Position numbers and translations under genes: made by a program
From: Mrakia gelida
Taxonomy: Eukaryota; Basidiomycota; Tremellomycetes; Cystofilobasidiales; Mrakiaceae
Reading direction: 5' to 3'
DNA length: 64,000 bases
NCBI GenBank assembly: GCA_024345305.1
Contig: BRON01000011.1
Coordinates: forward strand, 620,001-684,000
Notes under the pieces: model-generated
The model's database searches: none
What the model saw: the letters and a program-made list of their open reading frames with translations, nothing else
Told to the model about the DNA's origin: nothing
In this document: one piece after another, positions 1 to 10,000 of the stretch
Layout of the letters: every line of letters starts with the position of its first letter
Position numbering within the stretch: the stretch's first letter is position 1

Positions 1-238
1 GTAGGATTTCCTCTGACTATCTTGTTGTACTGCGAGAGGAGTCCGAATACGGGATGATCAGCGAAAGGAGCGAGCAGACGAAGGCGGCGGGTCGAGCCGA
101 CGAACTCGCACTCACCATGTCGTGGAGAGCAATGCTGTCAGCGTTGTTGAGACGTCGGTACGACATGGCTTCCAGTCCAGGGGACAGGCCGAGGAGTTGA
201 GCGACTTCTGAAGGAGAGGGCCTGTTCATGGGTGGCAT
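1..238 (-). CDS. MYND-family paralogue, 5' end only (cut by window edge)
   Basis: Only the first exon (116-238, 41 codons) and the beginning of the second (1-29) are in the window; the intron 30-115 has a GTGAGT donor, an internal CTGAT branch-like site and a CTCGCAG acceptor. The start at 238 gives MPPMNRPSPSEVAQ; an upstream in-frame ATG at 352 would add 38 residues without counterpart in the paralogue. The encoded text aligns with the gene at 46479: SPSEVAQLLGLSPG against YQEFAELIGLHSG, then, right after a phase-0 intron at the same place, YNKIVRGNP against YNGIVHGDQ. By that alignment the missing part should carry a C-terminal MYND-like zinc finger. The function of this family is unknown to me; the finger itself is off the edge, so the assignment is inference. 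Confidence 0.6.
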
Positions 239-571
239 ATGGCAGCCAAAGGGGAAAAGGAAGGAGCGAGGAGGTCGACGTAGAGCTCGACTTCGAAGTT
301 CCTCTCCTTCTTCCCTCTCACCGCTTCGACCTCCCAGAGCACGTGTTTCCATCCTCGCTACCTCATCTCTACAACCTCGAGGATATCATCAGTCATCTGA
401 ACGTCAAGTCGAATCAGTCGTCTTCAAAGGATGGGGAACAGCAGAGGGACGAGAAGGTGAGCTTCGATCTCGATCTTCCTTCTCTCCTCTCTTCCCTTTC
501 TATCCTTCTCTCCACCCTCGTCTCCTTCTCCTTCTCGTCTCTCTTGACACTATCGACGGCTGCTAACCTGC
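239..571. promoter_or_regulatory. Divergent intergenic region between MYND gene and F-box gene
   Basis: 333 bp between two divergently oriented start codons. It contains an intron-like segment 457-607 on the + strand (GTGAGC donor, GCTAAC branch, CGAACAG acceptor), which would be a 5' UTR intron or indicate an alternative upstream first exon of the F-box gene. No clear TATA box seen. Confidence 0.35.
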
Positions 572-2015
572 ATGCCCTTCGCTTCGTTCTCTTGTCTCGT
601 CGAACAGGTCGCCCTCGTCCCCCAAGAATCTCAACTCGAACCAGCTCTCGCTCCTCCTCCTCCCTCCAACCCTCCCTCTTCTTCATCCGTCCTCCCTCCC
701 GCCATCCCGGATCCAACTCAACTCAACGTCACCTCAGCATCATCGTTCTCAGGAGACTCCACTGCCTCTCAGATCGCTCAACTCTTCTTCATCGTCGGTC
801 GTCTCTCGTCCGAGAACGAAGCTCTCAAAGCTCAGGGCAACGTCCAGGCCTCGATCAATTCTCGCCTTTCGTCCGAGAACGAGGAGCTCAGGAAGAAAGT
901 CGAAGAGACGGAAAGGACCATGGAGGAGATGTCGAAGACTGTCGGAAGTCATTGGGTCTGGGAGGCTGGGAGAGGGAAGGGGGAGGGAGGGAAAGGTCGA
1001 TGGACTTGGTCGGGTGTGAGTCGCTCTCTCCCTCCTTCGTTCCTCCTTCTTCTTCAATCTCGAGCTTGAGCTGACGTATAACAGCTTCGTGCCTTCAGGA
1101 GAAGCACAGTCGAGCCGTCCTACAAGTCGCACGCTCCAAACCACCTCCCTCCCTCGACTCGATCCTCGTCGAGCTCATCACCTCCATCTTCTCCCTCCTC
1201 GACCGTCCGGATCACCTTGCCCTCTGCGGCGTCTCCTTCAGGCTTCTCCAAGTAGCTTCGGGGCTCGTTTATGAGGAGGTCTCAGTCCTTGGGTCCAGCG
1301 CTGCTGCTTCGTTCGTGTCTGCAAGGGTGAGCTCCCTAAATCTTCCTCTTCGTCTTGTCTCCCCTCCTTCACTCATCGTCCCGCATCTTCGCCTTCCCAG
1401 GCCAGCAACCTCAATCCCCCCTCGATCCGGATCTCAACTCTCCTCCTACCCTCCTTCTTTAGCCTCAGTCCCACGGACTTCGACGCTTCCCACTTCGCAC
1501 CTCTCTTCAACGGAGGTACCCACCCTTTCCCAGTCCACCACGTCGCCATCCACGAGACGTCCTCCTCTTCCCTCTCGCAATGGTCGCCGATCCTCTGCTT
1601 CCTCGACCCCCTCTTCTTCCATCTTTTCGGTCCCAAAGATCCCCAAGACAGGGCAAACCTCGTCCCAACTGCCCTCGAGCTCAAGAACGACGACCTTCTC
1701 TTCGCCCAATCCTGGACACGCCTCAAAGGCTTCGGGGCTGTCGGTACCCGCTCTGTCCCCGTCCTTTCCAGCTCTAACGGACGCTTCGCTCTCTCCGAGA
1801 GTCTTCGTCGATGTAACCCTGAGGGAAGTCTGAAGATGCGGTTGGTCTCTGCATTCACCGACGGGCGGAGTCAGGAGGTGTTGAAGCAGTTCGAGGAGTT
1901 CGAGGAGAAGGGAATGTCCGAATTCCTCGCTTCTGCAGTACCCCCAGACCCAACCCGAGATCTTATCTCGCTGGAAGCCGCTGTGGAAGGACTCGATGCG
2001 GTGGCGGAGGATTAG
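572..2015 (+). CDS. Coiled-coil F-box-like protein, three exons
   Basis: Exons 572-1015, 1099-1326 and 1401-2015; all junctions are phase 0 and give a continuous frame to TAG at 2013-2015. Domain order: low-complexity Pro/Ser N-terminus, a heptad-rich coiled coil (QIAQLFFIVGRLSSENEAL onward), a Trp-rich stretch GSHWVWEAGRG, then an F-box-like helix set starting SLDSILVELITSIFSLL and ending at a conserved exon end SAR. The same order, spacing and intron position occur in the genes at 15519-16907 and 17053-18809, so this is one paralogous family. F-box proteins normally recruit substrates to SCF ubiquitin ligases via Skp1; here the F-box is divergent and the assignment is by pattern only. The start is uncertain: 572 is the only in-frame ATG, but an upstream exon joined by the intron-like segment 457-607 is possible. 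Confidence 0.6.
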
Positions 2016-2374
2016 AGAAGTTGGCGATATCGTCGCGTCGTCGCCGTTTGTAGTTTAGATCCTTACGCTGGCTCGTTCTCGTCTGATTGCCCTGTCGTCA
2101 AGTCTTAATGTACCTTTTGTACGCTCTTAAACGAATGAATCGGAACTCTTCGCTTCCAAGCATCGCAAAACGGAAAGAAAAGGAGACGAACACGAGCAGA
2201 CGCGACGCGTCGTATCAACCTCCCCTTCTTCCCTCTCACTTTCCTCTCCCCGATCACAAAAGTTACAAGCATGCACCGATGCATTAGATCCTCAAAAACT
2301 CGATATAACCATTTAAACCTGTCTACATAAACGAACTACCGGACCGAACGAGAACCGAACAAGAACCTGGGCGA
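2016..2374. other. Convergent 3' intergenic region
   Basis: Space between the 3' ends of the F-box gene and the BAG gene. It holds one GACGCGTC palindrome (2214) and AT-richer text near 2290-2330 that could serve polyadenylation. No gene seen. Confidence 0.4.
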
Positions 2375-4302
2375 TCAAACGAACTCGTACCTCTCCTCCT
2401 CAGCCTCCTCGTCCTCAACACTCGCTGCTCGTCCCTTCCCCTTCCCCTTCTTCTCCTCTCCTCCAGCTTCCGAAGAGGTGTCCGAGACGTTGCTGGATGT
2501 GTCCGAGGCGGCGTCGAGAGCGTCGAGGGAAGTTGAGGACGCGTCGAGAGGAGCGGGAGTGGGAGCGAGGGGAGGGGGAGGAGTGGTGGGATCCGAGGGT
2601 AAGGGAGTGGTGGCGGGTTCGTTGGAGGAGGTGGATTCGGGGAGAGAAATCGAGTCGGCTGGAGGCGAAAGAGGAGTAGGAGTGGGATCCGACGCGACGA
2701 CCTCGACCTCGACGGGAGGAGGAGAAGGCGACTCCTCCGACGAGGGAACGACGACGGAGGGCGACTCCGATGCTGACACGGTAGGCTCCTCGACAGCGGG
2801 CGCGACGACGACGACCTCCTCCTTCTCCTCCTTCGACGAGACAGGCTTCTCCCTCTTCTCCTCCAAGCTCTCCAACACCCTCTCCACCTCCTTCACGAAC
2901 TTCCTCCTCTCGCTCCTGACGATCTCATCCCCTCCGCTCTCGAGTCCATCAGCGTCGATGAGGAGTTTCTCGAGGTGGTGAGCGAGGACGGTGGCTGTTG
3001 AGGCGGTGGAGGTGAGGAGGGAGTGGAGTTTGGTTTGGAGGGAGCGGAGAGTTGTGAGAGGGGAAGGGGGGAGGGGTTTGCGTGGGGACGAAGGGCGAGA
3101 GGTGAGTTGCTGGGGGACCTGAGGGAGAGAAAAGAAACAAAAAGAGGGAGAGGAGGTTAGTGAGGGTTGAATAGGGCGATAGTGGGACGAAAGAGGACGA
3201 GATGAAGAGAACTAAAAGCAAGAACTCACCTCCTTCGACGCGACTTGAGGTTCCGGTTGCTCGCCAGCTCGAGGAACAGGACTGTTCTCGAGAGCTTGAG
3301 CGAAAGCGAGGAGTTGATCCAGACCTCCGAGAGCGTGTTCGGCGATGGTCTGCGAAAAAATGCAAACATGAAAGAAGAGGTCAGCGAAAGCGAAAGAAAA
3401 CACGAGGCGACGAGAGATGAAACGAACCTTCTTCTGCTGAACCTGAGGCCGAGGCTGAGGAGGAGGAGCCTGCTGGGCGGCGACTTCCTGACGAGGAGCT
3501 TCCGATCCCGAGAGAAGAGCGAAGAGTTGTTCGAGACCTCCGAGACCTGAAGACTGCTGTTGTTGCTGGCATTGCTGCTGCTGGCGATGTTCGAGGAATC
3601 GACGACGTTGTTGCTCCTCCTCCGCGGCAAGCTGCTGCTGCTGTTGCTGCTGTTTGAGACGATGCTGCTGAACGAGGTAGGCGTGGTGGAGTTTCTGCAA
3701 GGTACGGAAGTCAAAACAGAGAGAAAGTCAGTTCGTGTTCCTGAATGAAGAGCCGAAGGAAAGAAAGGAAACGAAAGACGACTCACCTCCTGCCTCTGCT
3801 TCTCGACGACGATGGCTTCCCTCCTCGCTTGCTCCTCCACCTCCTTCGCCTCAGCCACCCTAATCCTCTCCACCTCCAGTTCCTTCTTAAACTGCTCCTC
3901 CTTCAACTGAGCCTCAAGGTATCGGATCCTCTCGCTCTCGTACGAGGGCTGAGCAGGACGAGCGGCGACGGCGGGTTGCTGATGCTGAGAGGGGTAGAGT
4001 TGATCGAGGGACTGAGCGAACTCAGCGAGGAGACGTTGTTTGTGAGCTTCGATGGGGTCGAGGGAGTAGGTTTGAGGTGGTTGGTAGGAGGGTTGATGGT
4101 GGTGGTGGTGGTGAGGGTGGTGAGGAGGGAAAGGGGAGGAGGAGGGCTGGATGTTGAGCTCGAACGGGTTGTACGACTGAGGTTGCTGAGGCTGAGCGAC
4201 GTAGTAAGGGGAAGACGAGGAGAGCTGGCGGTGATGCTGGTGAGGGTGGGTGAACGAGGAAGGGTAGGTGGGAGTGGGTTCGGTGGTGTAGAAGAACGAC
4301 AT
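2375..4302 (-). CDS. BAG-domain co-chaperone-like protein
   Basis: Four exons (4302-3787, 3694-3428, 3349-3230, 3118-2375), all phase 0, giving about 548 residues. The N-terminus is rich in His, Pro and Gln; residues about 115-210 form a charged coiled coil (QLKEEQFKKELEVERIRVAE) followed by poly-Gln runs. In exon 4 the segment starting LTTLRSLQTKLHSLLTSTAS and ending ERRKFVKEVERVLESLEE has the length and heptad pattern of a BAG domain, the three-helix bundle that binds the Hsp70 ATPase domain and acts as nucleotide-exchange factor. The C-terminus is a long acidic Ser/Pro/Glu tail, so the protein is presumably cytosolic or nuclear. The start at 4302 (MSFFYTTEP) is the first ATG. A profile search would be needed to confirm the BAG call; no orthologue symbol is assigned. 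Confidence 0.65.
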
Positions 4303-4713
4303 GCTGATGATCAAGAAGGGGGGGAGGTGAGCTTGGGCTGAGGGTTGAGTTGGGTTCGAGCGAAGGAAAAGCTGGTTTGTGGAATGTGGTTGATGGAGGT
4401 CAGAAAGGAGGTTCCGTTCGAGTCAGTCTTTATACCCATTTCGAGAGAGCTTGGTGATCTGTCAGCGTGGAAGGGGAGAGGGAGTCGTCGTTGGTGGTAG
4501 AAGCTTCGAGCTCTTTCCTTCCCCTCCCCTTCCCTCGGGCGGGCTGAGTTCGCAGGCCGAGGTTGAGTTTCGAGGCCGTCTTGCTCTCCTCCTGCGCCCT
4601 TTCCTTTCCTCTAGCAGAAAATAACGTGTTGACTCGTGAACATTACATTGTCGATAAATCGAGCCGAGAAAAAAGAAAGCGATAGCGAAAGCGTAGACGG
4701 CACGAACGCAAGA
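4303..4713. promoter_or_regulatory. Upstream region of BAG gene / downstream of CWC25
   Basis: About 410 bp. A TTTATAC element near 4429 lies about 125 bp before the BAG start codon and is a TATA-like candidate. No gene or repeat seen. Confidence 0.3.
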
Positions 4714-6556
4714 CTAATCAAACCCAACGACCTTCCTCCCCCCCTCTCTCAACCTCCCCGCCAAACTCTGACTGTTCCCAAAGAACGCCTCCTTCTCCAT
4801 CCCCTTCACCACATCCGCCTTAACTCCACTCTTCTGCTGCTTCTCTCGGTGGAGGAGCTCAGCCTCAGCAGCTTGACGTTCGGCGGCGCGAGTCTCGGTC
4901 AGTCGAGCGGATCGTTCTGAGCCTGGTGGGTGAGGAAAAGAACGCGACGAAGGGGAACGAGAGTCAGTAAAAAGGTTGGGTGGAAGGAAGAGATCGAGAG
5001 GGAAAGAGAGAAGGTCGAAGAAAGGGGAGCAGGACGGAAGGGGAGGGGAATCGAACTCACTCATCTCCGACGCGTTCCCCATCATGGCATCAAGCCTCGC
5101 CTTCCTATCCGCCTCGAGCTTAGCTGCTTGAGCTGAAGGTCCAGGTCCTGCTTCTCCCGACGCTGCTACTGGTGCTGGTGCCGAAGCTCCTGCTCCTCCG
5201 TATCGGTTGTTGTAGTCCGCAGCGGTAGGTCTAGACTGGTACTGTTGGTGCGGAGGAGGAGGTCGGTTGTAGGACGAGGAGGGACCGGGGCCGTTGTTGT
5301 TGTGGGAAGAAGAGGAAGGTCGGTCGTCGTGCCGGTTGTAGGATCGGGGAGGGGATCGATCTCGGTTGGAGGAGGAGGGAGGGTAGCGAGAGGAGGAAGA
5401 GGAAGAAGCTTGGTGGTCGCGAGGTCGTCGGTCGTCGTAGTCGTCCCTCCTCCTGGGAGGAGACCTTTCCCGATCCCTTCGATCGTCGTACCTCCTGGCG
5501 GGACTCCTACTCCTCTCCCTCCTGTATCCGCCACCTCTCTCCCTCTCCCTCCTGTCCAAAGCCTCTCCGATCCCTCCCTCCCCAAGCTCAAGCTCAGGAC
5601 TCTCGCTCCTCCCTCCTCCCTTCTCTCCCCGAGCTCGTCGTTCCCTCCTCTCCTCCTTCCTCCTCCTCTTGTCCTCCTTTTCCTTCCTCTTCTCGTCCTT
5701 CTTGTCGGCTTTGAGACCGGCCTTCTCCTGGAGCTGCTTGAGTCGAAGAGGGTTGGAGAGGAGAGCTTGGTAGGCGGCTTGTTCTTGCTGCTTGATGGCG
5801 AGCAAGGGGTCTTCTCGGATCTTGGAAGCGGTGTCTCGAGCGGAGTTGGCGTTCTGGACGGCGATGAGGTTGGCTTGGGCGGCGGCGACCTGGAAACGAA
5901 GGAAGGAACAGAGGTTAGCGGGAGATGGGTCGAGTTGAGCTCTCCTCCCCTTCCCTCCTCCCCTCGACACAGACGACGCTGGACTCACCTGCTTCTCCTC
6001 ATCTCCCTGCAAGATCTTATCGACTCTCCTCTTCCCCAACAGGTAATCCTCGAGCTCGTCTCCCTTGATTCCACCTCCTGAAGCTGGTGCGGCGTACATC
6101 CAGTCGAGTTTGTCGACCTTCTTCTTCCCCGTTTGTTCCTCCTGCATCCGTTGAAGTTCAGCGAGCTGACGTTCCTCGTCTCGCTCCTTCATGAGCTGCT
6201 TCGTCTTCTTGGCTTCCTCGGCCTGGGGGGATCATCGAAGCGATGTAGAGGGAATTGGAAGGAGGAGGGGCAGGAAGGGAGGGAGGGAAGGAGAGGGAGA
6301 GGAGAGAGGTCAGCTGCTGAGGTCACTTTGAACGAGTCGAAGAGAGCTATAGAAGGCGACTTACCCTTGACTTCTCTACTTTCCATACTCGCTCTTGGTT
6401 TGTGATGAGCAAGGGATGCCACGACTTCTTCCTAAAGAAACGAGAAGACGAGGGGGGGGAGGGAAGGCAGGCGGTGGTGGAGTCAGCTCAGCTCTCTCCT
6501 CTCTCTGCTTCTCTTCCTCTTTCCAAGACTTACATGTTAAGATCTCCACTTCCCAT
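4714..6556 (-). CDS. CWC25: Pre-mRNA-splicing factor CWC25
   Basis: Five exons (6556-6534, 6431-6365, 6222-5989, 5889-5061, 4922-4714), about 453 residues. The short first exon encodes MGSGDLNM and joins to KKSWHPLLITNQERVW, the signature of the Cir_N domain; this is followed by EEERQ/LAELQRMQEEQTG and YLLGKRRVDKIL, typical of Cwc25. In yeast Cwc25 joins the spliceosome just before the first transesterification and stabilises the branch-site reaction. The middle is a long Arg/Ser/Asp-rich segment (RERSRSPARRYDDRRDRERS) resembling an RS domain, absent or short in budding yeast and typical of intron-rich fungi and animals. The C-terminus ends GRLREGGRKVVGFD. The 23-nt first coding exon decides the start; without it the Cir_N domain would lack its first residues. 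It shares a divergent promoter with RPB2. Confidence 0.9.
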
Positions 6557-7080
6557 GTTGGGCTAGACTTGAAGGGGGTAGGTGACGGGTAGAGGGTTGC
6601 AAGGGGATGCGTCGACGGACGAGAGGGAGGACGGTGGTCGTTGGGATGCATTCGAAGTCCCTTCCTTACTTTCGTTACAAAATTAGCCTTACTCTTTTCG
6701 GAGTCTCTTTGCTCCTCCTCTCGTCCCCTTCTTTCTCGCCTCAACCGCGACCCTCCCTCCCCCCTCGATACCCTCCTCTCCCCCTTTCTCGTGCCCCAAA
6801 AGTGTGTATATACCAACCCTACGCGTGGGTGTGTGTATATAGAGCAGAAACGAGTCGTTGACCCTTCGAACTCAACCACTCTCTCAGAAGCCAGCTCTTC
6901 GTCGCTCGCACCACCACTTCCTCCTTCTCGATCTTCCTCCCACTCTCCAGCGTCCCATCACCTCCTCCCCACCCTTCAGCGGACCCTCAGTAGTAGCAGC
7001 TTGAGATCTTTGGTGATCTACTAGCCTTTCGACACTCGAAACAGCAGCTTTCTTCCCTTCCTCGAACGCGAGAAAACAAG
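6557..7080. promoter_or_regulatory. Divergent CWC25/RPB2 promoter with TATA and ACGCGT elements
   Basis: 524 bp between two housekeeping start codons. At 6803-6844 two TATATA-type elements flank a near-palindrome ACCCTACGCGTGGGT whose centre ACGCGT is the MluI cell-cycle box core bound by MBF-type factors in other fungi. This cluster lies about 240 bp from the RPB2 start. Pyrimidine tracts precede both genes. Function inferred from motif only. Confidence 0.45.
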
Positions 7081-10000
7081 ATGGACGCAGAAGGTCAGTC
7101 TCACCCTTCCCTTTTCGTGAGCTTGACAGGGCCAAGGAGCGCAGGGGAAGGCGCGTATATAGGAGAGGGTGGACTGGGGAAGCTCGGGGCTCGAGACGGA
7201 TGCTGGATCGAGTTTAGGAGGAGCGATGGGAGAGCTCAACCGAAGGAAGAAGGAAGGACGTCTCGTCGAGCTTTCATCTGTCAGCTTCGATCTGCCGACG
7301 ACATCCCAAACGTCCCGTCCCTCGATATACACCATCTCTACCACACCATCCTACGAGCTGCTCCCTATCCCTGTCCTCTCAAACCATCGAAATCCACATC
7401 TCCATCGTCCCTCTCCTTCCTGCTCGCTCGCCGCCACCTCCCCGTCCCTCCCTCCCTCCTCCCTTCCGCTTCGCCTCCTTCACCTTCCTCCCATCCCATC
7501 CCAAATCCAAACGCTGACCCTTCTTCGTTCTTTCCAGACTACGAATACGACAACGACGAGGACACGATCACTCAGGAGGATGCCTGGGTCGTCATCTCCT
7601 CCTTCTTCGAGGACAAGGGTCTCGTCACTCAACAGCTCGAATCCTTCAACGAGTTCGTAGAGAACTCCATGCAGGAGCTCGTGGACGAGGAGGGGAACTT
7701 GACGCTCGATCAGTACGATCAGCACACAGGAGTGGATGGGGATGAGACAGTGAGTTCTTGACCTTTTCGATGGGTGCGAGCGAAGGAGAGGCATTGGAAG
7801 GGAGGGAGGGCGCGAGGAGGAAGGGGAAGGGCAGGGACGACGACGCGAAGGCGATGGATCTCGTAGAATCGTCGATGGAGAAGGCTCGGAACAGAGGGCG
7901 TAGAGATCATATTCATCCCTCCGTTACCCAAAAGCTGGAGATCTGTCACCAGGAGTCGCTGGAGGCTCAAGGAGTCGAGCTCAAACAATCGAAGCTGACC
8001 TTTCGCCTCCTTCCCCTTCCCTTCCTCCCTTCCCTTCTCCTCAGCGTCGGTACGAGATCTCCTTCGGACAGATCTACCTCTCGAAAACGACCATGACCGA
8101 GTCGGATGGAACCGTAGCTGCCATGTTTCCTCAGGAAGCTCGTCTGCGGAATCTCACGTTCGTCTCCACTCCTTCCTTCCGTTCAGCCCACCTCTCTCTT
8201 TGCTCGCAAGACTGTTTCGCTGACCTTCCGTCGTTGGACCTCATTCAGCTACTCTGCTCCGTTATACGTCGACATGAAGAAGGCTGTCTACAAGGCTCCG
8301 TCGGACGAGGATCCTGTCGAGGCGGTCTGGGAACATCAGGAGGACGAGGACGAGGAGCAGAAGATCTTTATCGGGAAGGTGAGTGTTCGACCATCGCACT
8401 CTCGAGCTCGGCTACCGAGAGTTCGGCTGACGGTACTCTCTTCTTCCTCTACAGATCCCCATCATGCTTCGGTCGAATTTCTGTCTCCTTCACGAGCTCG
8501 AGCCCGAGTACCAGTACGAGCTGAACGAGTGTCCTCTGGACCAGGTTCGTCGGTCTCCCTCTTTTCCCTTCCTCTCTCCCTTGACGTTTCGCTCACTCGT
8601 CGTCGGGTCTCTTCATGGTCGCAGGGAGGTTACTTCATCATCAACGGTTCCGAGAAGGTGCTGATCGCTCAAGAGCGAATGGCAGCCAACCACATCTACG
8701 TCTTCGCCAAAGCTCAACCTTCGCCCGTCAACTTCCTCGCCGAGATCCGTTCGATGGTCGAGAAGGGAGGAAAGACGATCAGTATGATGCAGGTCAAGAT
8801 GTACCATCGAGGTCAGGAGAAGACGGTGAGTTCGATCCCCCTTCCTCTCTGGCTCTCTTCCTCGGTCGTTCGTTCTCGACGCGTCGAGACTCGAGGCTCA
8901 GAGCTGACGAGCCTTCGATTCGATTCGATTCCGTTTGCCTCGAACAGAGTGGAAACACGATCAAGGCTACCCTTCCCTACATCCGAAGTGACATCCCCAT
9001 CGTCGTCGTCTTCCGAGCTCTCGGAATCGTTCCTGATCAGGAGGTCCTCGAGCACATCTGCTACGACAAGAACGACACTGCCATGCTGGATATGCTCAAG
9101 CCTTGTATCGAGGAGGCCTTCATGATCCAGGATCGAGAGGTGAGTCTCTGCTTCTCACTTGCTCGCTCGTCGACCATCGTCGAGACGCGTCCTTTCCTCC
9201 CTTCCCTTCCGTCGCTGACTCGACTCTTTCTCTTTCTTTTTGCCTCGTCTTTAGGTCGCCCTCGACTTCATCGGACGACGAGGAACCGCTACCAACCTCA
9301 CCAAGGATCGTCGTCTTCGATACGCCAACGAGATCCTCCAGAAGGAGATGCTCCCTCACATCTCGACGGACGAAGGATTCGAGACCAAGAAAGCCTACTT
9401 CTTCGGGTACATGATCCATCGACTCCTCCTCGCCGCTCTGGAACGACGAGAGCTCGACGACCGAGATCACTTCGGGAAGAAGAGGCTGGATCTGGCGGGA
9501 CCGTTGCTGGCTGGGTTGTTCAGGATGTTGTTCAAGAAGTTGACGAAGGACGTGTTCAGGTACTTGCAGAAGGTCAGTCTCCTCTTCCTCTCTTCGTTGC
9601 TCCTCCTCCTCGACGAGGGAAGAACAATACTGACGCGTCGCTTTTTGATCTCGTTCGTTCAGTGCGTCGAGACGAGGAAGGAGTTCAAGCTCGAGTCGGC
9701 CGTTCGTTCAGCAACCATCACCAACGGACTCAAGTACTCGCTCGCCACCGGAAACTGGGGAGATCAGAAGAAGGCCATGCAAGCTCGAGCGGGAGTCTCT
9801 CAAGTCCTCAACCGATACACCTTCGCCTCCACCCTCTCCCATCTTCGTCGGTGCAACACTCCCATCGGTCGAGACGGAAAGATCGCGAAACCTCGTCAGC
9901 TTCACAACACTCACTGGGGGATGGTCTGCCCTGCCGAGACGCCGGAAGGTCAAGCCTGTGGACTCGTCAAGAACCTCGCTCTCATGTCGTACATCTCGGT

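Noticed and set aside
232..456. Upstream first exon of the F-box gene beginning at 232 and spliced 456 to 608
   Set aside because: The phase fits but the frame begins at GTG, not ATG, and overlaps the start codon of the divergent MYND gene. Kept only as a possible UTR intron.
5245..6081. 278-codon + strand frame opposite CWC25
   Set aside because: Complement of the Arg/Ser-rich CWC25 exon; low complexity and no conserved motif.
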